Shown in pieces: positions 57,847-64,000 of a stretch of DNA of 64,000 nt. The stretch is from contig OW804095.1 of assembly GCA_942159475.1 (NCBI GenBank), forward strand, positions 60,664,773-60,728,772, written 5' to 3'. How positions within the stretch are numbered: the first letter of the stretch is position 1; every line of letters starts with the position of its first letter. The notes below the pieces were generated by a model, which saw only the letters and a program-made list of their open reading frames with translations, did no database searches and was not told where the DNA came from. The stretch comes from Sthenelais limicola (lineage: Eukaryota; Annelida; Polychaeta; Phyllodocida; Sigalionidae). A program made the position numbers and the translations under genes.

Positions 57847-59703
57847 ATGCAACATCACAGCCGATATTTTACGCCTGATAATGATGAGGATAACTTCACT
57901 CAAGCCGATGGCACAGTAGTGATGCACTTGGGCGCGCCAGGCGAACAGGTAATGACTATGGTCACTAGGGATAACCCACCTGTGACGAGGAAAATGGCCC
58001 AATGGATTGAGGAGAGGAAACGAGCCAAGGAAGACTCCGAGGAAGAGGAGAGCCAGCCTGATAGTCAAGAAACGCCAACGCTGGAGAGAGAGACAGATGC
58101 TGGAGGGGGAGCACCAGATGAGACAGTCCTCATCCATAAAGGAGTTTCAAGAAGGAGAAAAACTCTGGGGGTCCCATCACTGGTTGGTAAGTATCAGAGG
58201 GAGAGGAGAAGAAAGGGTGTGAGAGCGCGTGAAGTGCAAATCACTGATACTGCGTTCTATGAGAAGCTTATCACGGAGTATGGGACTTTGGGGACGAGAG
58301 AAGTATTCGAGAAAGAGCAAATCACTGACGAATTTTGCAGCGATATGACAAATTACATAGAAAGAGAGAAGCTTCCTAAGGATAACACAAGAGCCAGAGG
58401 AATTTTATTACAACACGACTGCTTCTTGTTATCAGGTGGTATTTTGTACAGGGTGCCACCAAGAACGAGAAAGGCCCAGATAGAAGAGAGGGCGCAGTTA
58501 GTGGTCCCACAGTCAATGGTGGAGAAATTATTGCACCAAATACATGACGTCAGTCTAGGCGCACATTTGGGTGTAAAGAAGATGCTTAGCGTAGCTTCAC
58601 CACGGTACTACTGGCCATCTATGGCTAGGGACATAAGCGAGTATATCGGGTCTTGTCAGAAGTGTTTGGAGGTAAAACCGAATCCTAATCCTATCAAGGT
58701 GCCAATGACTGTTAAGGAGCTGTCGCAGGTACCATGGGATGCTATCGAGATTGACACTATAGGCCCACTGCCTGAATCAGGCAGAGGCTATAAATATGTG
58801 CACACGGTCTGTGATGTGGCTACAAGGTTCTGTGTGGCTTGGCCAACAAAGGACATAAAATCTGAGACCTTGATACCTGAATTCTTTGAGCACGTGGTGG
58901 CTGTCTTGGGCGTGCCATGTACTCTTTTCAGCGATAACGGTTCCTCATTCACGAGCAAATTGTTCAGGAATTTCTGTACAGTAATGGGGATTAGGCAAGT
59001 CTTTGGATCAAGTTACTATCCTCAGACACAAGGTTTAATTGAGAAATTTAATCGCAGCCTTAAGACAGCCCTAAGAGCATACGTGGATAAGGATCAAAAG
59101 AATTGGTGTCATTTTGTGGCCCCAATTGTATTTGCGATGAACGCGTCGGATTCAAGCACGACAAACTACCCAGCTTATCTGCTGATGTATGGAAGGTTCC
59201 CACGACTTCCCCACGAGAATGTGTTGAAAGAATACGAGGGAGAAATGAGACCCCTTTTGGAGCAGCTGGGCAAGGTCGTGGAGAAACAAGAAGTCTATGG
59301 GGACCTAGCTCGGGAGGCATTACTAACGTCACAGGCAAAAATGAAGGAATATTATGATAGGCAGGCAAATGCACACAAGTTAAAATCAGGATCTTTGGTA
59401 TACATGAAAGTTAATCGCCTCCTCCAACCTGGCACTGCGTACAAGTTGCAGAAGAATTTCTGTGGCCCCTTTGTCATTTGTGCTAGACCCACAGGGTGCA
59501 CAGCTAAACTGAGGAGGATGGATACTGGGGCGACATTGCCTAAACCAGTGCATATCTCCCACTTGAAGCCAGTCAGTATAGCTAAAACCAGTCACTTTAT
59601 GGAAAGGCTCTTGTCCCCTGACTTGGTACCAATGCATGAATACGAAGAGGAGGGCCCGTTAGACCTGCACGGAGGAAATAGGCCACGATTGGCCGGGAGA
59701 TGA
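57847..59703 (+). CDS. Gypsy integrase (internal-deletion product), 618 aa
   Basis: The ATG at 57847 lies in the RNase H remnant but in another frame. An acidic/basic linker of about 100 residues is followed by an H-H-C-C zinc domain (QIHDVSLGAHLG...CQKC), then the catalytic core: EIDTIGPLP (Asp codon 58753), LFSDNGSSF (Asp 58933) and GLIEKFN (Glu 59041), so D-x35-E is intact. The C-terminal KNFCGPFVICARP and HISHLKPV form the usual GPY/F-like module. It is probably the end of an original Pol rather than a protein that evolved to stand alone. No frame defect is seen within it. Confidence 0.85.
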   Translation: MQHHSRYFTPDNDEDNFTQADGTVVMHLGAPGEQVMTMVTRDNPPVTRKMAQWIEERKRAKEDSEEEESQPDSQETPTLERETDAGGGAPDETVLIHKGVSRRRKTLGVPSLVGKYQRERRRKGVRAREVQITDTAFYEKLITEYGTLGTREVFEKEQITDEFCSDMTNYIEREKLPKDNTRARGILLQHDCFLLSGGILYRVPPRTRKAQIEERAQLVVPQSMVEKLLHQIHDVSLGAHLGVKKMLSVASPRYYWPSMARDISEYIGSCQKCLEVKPNPNPIKVPMTVKELSQVPWDAIEIDTIGPLPESGRGYKYVHTVCDVATRFCVAWPTKDIKSETLIPEFFEHVVAVLGVPCTLFSDNGSSFTSKLFRNFCTVMGIRQVFGSSYYPQTQGLIEKFNRSLKTALRAYVDKDQKNWCHFVAPIVFAMNASDSSTTNYPAYLLMYGRFPRLPHENVLKEYEGEMRPLLEQLGKVVEKQEVYGDLAREALLTSQAKMKEYYDRQANAHKLKSGSLVYMKVNRLLQPGTAYKLQKNFCGPFVICARPTGCTAKLRRMDTGATLPKPVHISHLKPVSIAKTSHFMERLLSPDLVPMHEYEEEGPLDLHGGNRPRLAGR

Positions 59704-60599
59704 GAGAGAGGAAGAGCTATAACATAGAAATACACACGTAAATAGTAGAATAAATGAAATGAGTGTAGTACGTAATGCCTTGGCAAGGGCGCGTCGACAA
59801 TATCTAAGCATAGAAGGCTTGTGCGAACGTAATGTTTACATTCTTAAACAGCTGTAGTGGTTATATGGCTGTAACCACGAGGCAAGTGGTGTGCGAGTAG
59901 CGACAACAGTGGTTTCATATGAAACTGGCTCTAGGGAGCAAATGGGGGCGGGCCGCGTCTGATACAGGGAGTTATCTCGTAGAAATTGGGTTTAATCGGG
60001 GAGGGAAAAAAGGGGTTGGGTTGGAATTGAGAATGAGAAAAAGAGAATAAAAATCTAAATAAACGGCTCCTGTTCGGACTCAGATTCGCGTTAGGCTAAT
60101 AAGAGGGCGGAAGGGTGAGAGATTGATGTCATAGGCGACTAAGGAAGCTTTGCTTATCCGAGAAAAAGGGTAAAGGAAATTATGACTAAAGGTTCTCATG
60201 ACAGTTAGAGAAAGATATGGTATGTAGTATGGATGAAAAGGGGGAAGAATGAGCGAGAGACATGAGGCCAAAATATAATTACGTATCCATGAACAATAAG
60301 AAGTCTCGGGTGCAGAGTATTTGATTTATGAAAGTTGTGTTTCGAGTATGCAGATAGGTATTGTCAGAATGCGCAGTGGGGAGAATGGGCAGGATATAAG
60401 AAGCACGTGGAAAGAGCAAAATGAGCTGCACCAATAAGTCAAGCCTGGAGTTAAATTATGGGAAGAGCCAGAATGTGTCAGCTGCTCGTAAGGAGGAAAG
60501 GGGGGGGAGCAATTAAATATAGGATGGGATGGAAGTTGCCAGAGAAAGGTGGCACGGAGAAGGAAGGAAGGGACTTTCACCGCCGTTCATATTAATGCA
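59704..60599. other. Gene-less stretch before the three-paralogue cluster
   Basis: No supported gene. Features are an A-rich 'gagaataaaaatctaaataaacgg' near 60043 and a TATA-like 'aggatataagaag' near 60391, about 200 bp before the first cluster ORF. Confidence 0.45.
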
Positions 60600-61085
60600 A
60601 TGGATACGTTGCACAATGCGGCAAGGAGAGTGCAGGATATGTGTAACGTAGAACGTTTAATAATCAGATTGTTGCGATTATTTATCACACATCCAGCTCA
60701 AAGGTACGGAGAATGTCCTGACAGAAGGCTAGCAGACGAATGGTATCTGTGGCACATGTATTCGGATTTAAGATTGGCAAACGAGAAGCTAAAAATCATT
60801 ATGAATGTGTTCCCGCTAGCCAGAACAAAAAACCAACAGCATAAGTATATCGCTCATGTGTTAGTGCCTCGGTTGATATCAAACATTTTGTCATTAGAAG
60901 TGGAGAAAAAACGGCTGGCGTATGCACAATGTGATAGGACAATCCTCTACCAATATATAAGTGGACTGACTTTCATTCCAGCAGACCTGATTCACATGAT
61001 TTTTACAGAAGAGGTGGACATGCTCAACATTAAGGAACTGTGTCCAAGCGCATGGGCGAAAGTGAAGGTAAGTACATTCACTTAG
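60600..61085 (+). CDS. Unknown helical protein, paralogue 1
   Basis: I do not recognise this protein. From ATG 60600 it encodes about 160 residues, mostly helical, rich in Leu, Ile and Arg, with no signal peptide or clear membrane segment. It aligns by eye with the ORFs at 61182 and 63254: RRLADEWYLWHMY corresponds to HRLKVEWHLLAIY in paralogue 3, and a C-terminal region follows the pattern I-x2-L-T-F-x4-L...E. At 61068-61073, where the shared homology ends, is a strong GTAAGT splice donor (AAG/GTAAGT, phase 0), so the annotated stop may lie in an intron and this may be a first coding exon. Confidence 0.5.
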   Translation: MDTLHNAARRVQDMCNVERLIIRLLRLFITHPAQRYGECPDRRLADEWYLWHMYSDLRLANEKLKIIMNVFPLARTKNQQHKYIAHVLVPRLISNILSLEVEKKRLAYAQCDRTILYQYISGLTFIPADLIHMIFTEEVDMLNIKELCPSAWAKVKVSTFT

Positions 61086-61181
61086 GGGTAGAAGGGGGGC
61101 GTTTGTGTCAGGAGATGGGTTGGTTTATATTGTAAAACTGACTGGTTGTGGAAAGATTGGATACACATTGTCAAAAGGAAA

Positions 61182-61637
61182 ATGTCTCGCCCTATAACTC
61201 GGGGAGAAAATGCAGAAGTTATAAAGGTGATAAGATTGGCGCGGTTATACATGCAGAGAGCGCACCTGAGATTTAGGGGAGCTAACGCTAGGAGAAGAAT
61301 TGAAATGGAATCACATTTAAGGGATATATGGTGGGAAGCTTCTCGATTCTTGGCTAGAGAAATGCCAGATAGAATGGCGAGAAGGGCTGTTAATCACATG
61401 TGCTGGCAGGATCGATCACGGACACAACAATACATATATCTATCTATGATGACTTGCTATTTCATCGGGACAATGTTAAGAATGCGCCCATGTAACTACC
61501 ATAGGGATACTATAATTAATCTATTGGCATGTAATACAGGAATGACAGTTATTGAATTGGGAAGATTGATGTGTGAACGGTGGAGTTGGACTAGGAAAAC
61601 ACTGGAGGACTGGATACCGGTGTCAAAGGGTAGGTAG
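61182..61637 (+). CDS. Unknown helical protein, paralogue 2
   Basis: Function unknown. The ATG at 61182 gives MSRPITRGENAEVIKVIRLARLY. The protein is about 150 residues, very rich in Arg, Met and Trp. It shares with paralogue 3 the pattern RRxxxExHLxxIW/Y, later N-x-R-R/H-D-x-x-I, T/S-G-M/L, L-x-x-L-M/E-E and a final DWI. A donor-like GTAGGT is at 61630-61635, near the same relative position as the donors of the other two. It lies only about 110 bp after paralogue 1, but the exon phases do not join simply. I infer a separate gene or exon of the same family. Confidence 0.5.
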   Translation: MSRPITRGENAEVIKVIRLARLYMQRAHLRFRGANARRRIEMESHLRDIWWEASRFLAREMPDRMARRAVNHMCWQDRSRTQQYIYLSMMTCYFIGTMLRMRPCNYHRDTIINLLACNTGMTVIELGRLMCERWSWTRKTLEDWIPVSKGR

Positions 61638-63253
61638 GATATTTATATTACCATACATAATATGATACAGTAAACAGCACGTTTCATCAAGGAAGGAGGA
61701 TCCACGTAGAACTTGTGCATGTCGGCTGATATAGAAATAATAGACAGGAAAAAAGGAATGAGGAAGAGGCAACTTACCGGTGAGACGATGGGTGGAAGGA
61801 TCAGGGGTCTGTCAGGTGTGGAAGTAGGAAGAAGGTGGGGTAGATATGGGTGTTTTCTTGAATAAATATAGCTGCCTACTCTAAAAGGGATATATTATTA
61901 ATAAACTACAAACTACTTGAACTAAAATAACTAATAACTATAAATATATGCTGCCCGCTCGGCCCTACAGTCAAGCCCACCAGCGCTCAAATGCTCTGGA
62001 GACAATGGCTACAGCTCGACGGCAGAGCCAACGGGCAGCCTTCAAAGCCAGCCCGTGCACCAGGAGGTGGGCAAGGTCGGTCAACGACCAATGGTCGCGG
62101 ACCACGACCACCTCCTGATCGTCGATAATTAGATGTAATTCACGGGCTGGCATGGTTTCAGATTAGACAGATTAAAGGAAAGGAGAAAATAGCTGAAGTT
62201 GTTAGAAGGAAGGAGGTGCAGCGGTGAGTAGAGTTGATCAAGTGACTAGGGCGTTAAAGTATGGTTTAAAAAATCGCCACCCCTATATGGTTATAACAAG
62301 ACGCCAATTGGCTGAAAACAATTGATTGACGTAATGAAATGAATGTGTGGGAGGAACTGGGGGCGAGTCATTACCAGGTCATAGGATCATGGGACACGTG
62401 ACATTTTATAAGATAAGAGGCGCGCGGTCGGTGAGAAAGGAACTTTTGTAGAAATCATAAATTAGAAAAGCATATAATTGGAAGAGATTAGAGTAGGGAA
62501 TAATTGATGAGTCATTGAAAAGACGCGGTAGGACGGGGTGAGAAAAGTACATTGTGAGCAGAAGATTCCTATCAAAAGGTGACAAGTTGACAAAAAATGC
62601 TGAGAATAGTGGAAATTAGTGTCTGCATGATATGTGCTGTGGAGATATGGATACGTGGGAACGTGTGTGGTACAGAACTTGCGGTATGAACAAGATTGAC
62701 CGTCTGCTGATTTAAAATTCTATGTGTACGGGACAAAGATATCACCATGTCAGCAGGAATCTCTCTAAAGTTGGGGAGACGAAATAACTATAGTCATGAC
62801 AAAGTGGAATGAGTATTAAAGGAGGACACAGTCATGTAAAGATTTCGAGTTCTTGTGTCTACATTCTGCTTGAACTCGAGTCACAATGCGATAACATGGG
62901 GACAAATCATATATGAATGACAAGGGTATATCCAGGGACCGAATATATTGGTATGAGGAGCATAAAATAAATATAGCAACATCCCCATGTAACACACACT
63001 GTACCATATATGACTGGCGGCCGGAGGTGGCCATGGCAACACGGTGACATATACTCAGCCAGGTAAACAGGGGGGAGGCAGGGAGAGGGGACGACCAAAT
63101 ATACTGATGAATAATTTAGTAACTAAAACAAGATGGGAGAGGTGGACCACCTAGACCCTGGGCAGGGGGTTAAAAACGATAATATTAACTGACGGGGGCG
63201 CTGCCATATGACTCCGGCAGACGCTTCTGAGACTTTGCTTGTTCTCTGGATTG
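61638..63253. other. Spacer between paralogues 2 and 3
   Basis: No other member of the family is seen. 61855-61950 is very AT-rich with AATAAA/ATTTATT signals readable on both strands. A GC-richer block follows (61950-62155, see the minus-strand ORF). A TATA-like 'ttttataagataagagg' near 62404 is the best promoter-like sequence. Confidence 0.4.
61971..62153 (-). CDS. Possible small ORF, 60 aa, unknown
   Basis: The minus-strand ATG at 62153 gives MPARELHLIIDDQEVVVV, then an Ala/Leu/Arg-rich helix ending FERWWA. It coincides with a sharply GC-richer block than its AT-rich flanks, and AT-rich sequence with poly-A signals lies on its 3' side. That is weak support for coding. It has no motif I know and could equally be chance or part of a repeat. 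Confidence 0.3.
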   Translation of the reverse strand: MPARELHLIIDDQEVVVVRDHWSLTDLAHLLVHGLALKAARWLCRRAVAIVSRAFERWWA

Positions 63254-63766
63254 ATGACAATGATGGGGCATAGTAAGATAGATATCAGAAACGCATCGAT
63301 CTTATGTATTAAATTATATACATTTTGGCTATTGCCCGCGTGTGTCCGGTATCCGGAGCAATTGCCCGAGCATCGATTGAAAGTAGAATGGCATTTACTG
63401 GCTATATATGAAAAATGTGACAGACTTCTACGACCCCTGGGAGATAAGCCAGGTAAATTATACTCCAACAGACGTTTGCGGATAATGAATAATAAGGACA
63501 GAATGAATGCAATCATGCATCAGGTTTATAGGATTTTGTATATACTGCTCAATTTGTACTCAACAAACTATTTAAGAATGCGCTATTGGCAGAGAAGAAA
63601 TCGCAGAGATGCTGATATCAAGCGATTCGTGGCAATGTCAGGTTTATCTAAAAGACAAGTTAAAAAATTGCTGGAGGAATCGATTCATGTTGGAAAAGCG
63701 ATTGATTGGATTGATGGAAAATGGATACTGTATGCAGTGAGTGATATTTTCGTTCTTAGTCTGTAG
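63254..63766 (+). CDS. Unknown helical protein, paralogue 3
   Basis: Function unknown. The ATG at 63254 gives MTMMGHSKIDIRNAS. About 170 residues, basic and helical. HRLKVEWHLLAIYEKCDRLLRPL matches the first paralogue, and NRRDADIKRFVAMSGLSKRQVKKLLEE...DWI matches the second (NYHRDTIINLLACNTGM...DWI). The SGLSKRQVKKLLEE segment has a helix-turn-helix look, which hints at DNA binding but is not proof. A GTGAGT donor at 63737-63742 (phase 0) lies just after the shared homology, as in paralogue 1, so the last ten residues may be intronic. Confidence 0.5.
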   Translation: MTMMGHSKIDIRNASILCIKLYTFWLLPACVRYPEQLPEHRLKVEWHLLAIYEKCDRLLRPLGDKPGKLYSNRRLRIMNNKDRMNAIMHQVYRILYILLNLYSTNYLRMRYWQRRNRRDADIKRFVAMSGLSKRQVKKLLEESIHVGKAIDWIDGKWILYAVSDIFVLSL

Positions 63767-64000
63767 CGCCAAGTTCGAGGGATGGTAATATGATACATTT
63801 GAATCAGATAGAGCGAGGGGTGACGTCACGAACTAGCCGGCAAATGGTACGTGGGAGGGGACATATATTATTTAGTAATTCAAGAATCCTTGTGATTGAA
63901 CCACAGGGTAAAATGATGAAATGCAATGATTATTCTTGTAATCACCTCGACATTTAATGAAAGGGGACGCCTAACGATGATTGAGCGGGACAATACATGA
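63767..64000. other. Window end, no gene seen
   Basis: Non-coding in appearance. It may be an intron or intergenic sequence following paralogue 3, but nothing decides this within the window. Confidence 0.4.

Larger units (their letters stand above)
55575..59703 (+). mobile_element. Ty3/gypsy deletion derivative (gag + integrase)
   Basis: Gag is followed after about 80 bp by integrase. A scrap of the RNase H end (DFTMRHIKGKCNITADI near 57818-57868) sits between, so protease, RT and most of RNase H were lost in one deletion around 57765-57790. LTRs were not identified. Such a copy could be mobilised only in trans. Confidence 0.75.

Noticed and set aside
61068..61182. Paralogues 1 and 2 as exons of one gene joined by a short intron
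   Set aside because: The candidate AG acceptors near 61155 and 61177 do not keep the phase of the 61068 donor, and the two ORFs are homologous to each other over most of their length.
62400..62416. TATA-like 'ttttataagataag' as a promoter of paralogue 3
   Set aside because: It is about 850 bp upstream of the ATG with no transcript evidence; kept only as a remark.

Overview
This window is eukaryotic, animal-type DNA, A+T-rich and packed with nested retroelements. Several diagnostic classes occur together: tyrosine-recombinase (YR) retrotransposons of Ngaro type, Ty3/gypsy LTR elements, L1/Tx1-type and CR1-type LINEs, a TTAA-flanked MITE and a foldback insertion. This mix, with candidate introns (GTAAGT-type donors next to open frames), fits a marine invertebrate genome. 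The species cannot be named from the sequence. No tRNA, rRNA, bacterial operon or CRISPR array was seen.

Layout. 1-2.2 kb: a candidate LTR followed directly by a Ty3/gypsy RT fragment. 2.2-7.5 kb: YR element E1 (gag, RT-RNase H, YR), flanked by split direct repeats A1...B1-A2-B2. 8.0-14.0 kb: YR element E2 with the same layout, its pol cut by a 566-bp piggyBac-like MITE. 14-17 kb: no gene seen. 17.0-18.7 kb: a NADAR-domain ORF and, 22 bp later, an SGNH-hydrolase-like ORF. The SGNH ORF is interrupted by YR element E3 (18.7-23.3 kb) and resumes beyond it. 24.8-28.5 kb: a 5'-truncated L1/Tx1-like LINE carrying a 512-bp foldback insertion. 28.7-40.3 kb: an 11.6-kb Ty3/gypsy element whose 509-bp LTRs look identical. 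Its integrase has an AT-hook tail, and an extra zinc-finger/coiled-coil ORF follows pol. 40.5-43.3 kb: a CR1-like LINE that has lost the RT catalytic core. 43.8-48.5 kb, minus strand: YR element E4 (B2-A2-B1 kept, A1 lost). 49-51.3 kb: LINE scraps, one a clean insertion with a 13-bp target duplication. 51.7-54.8 kb: a gypsy pol without gag. 55.6-59.7 kb: a gypsy derivative with gag and integrase but no protease, RT or most of RNase H. 60.6-63.8 kb: three small ORFs of unknown function that look like divergent paralogues of each other.

How the parts relate. Almost all coding sequence is selfish. The YR elements use RT and RNase H to copy themselves and a tyrosine recombinase, not an integrase, to insert. 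That agrees with the split repeats and the absence of an evident multi-base target duplication. The insertions give a relative order: E3 landed in an existing NADAR/SGNH unit, the MITE in E2, the foldback unit in the L1-like LINE, and a LINE tail in a duplicated A/C-rich repeat. The 11.6-kb gypsy element is probably the youngest. The sequences least explained by known families are the NADAR/SGNH pair, the three-paralogue cluster at 60.6-63.8 kb, and the gypsy element's AT-hook tail with its third ORF. All calls rest on reading motifs by eye; no database search was run.
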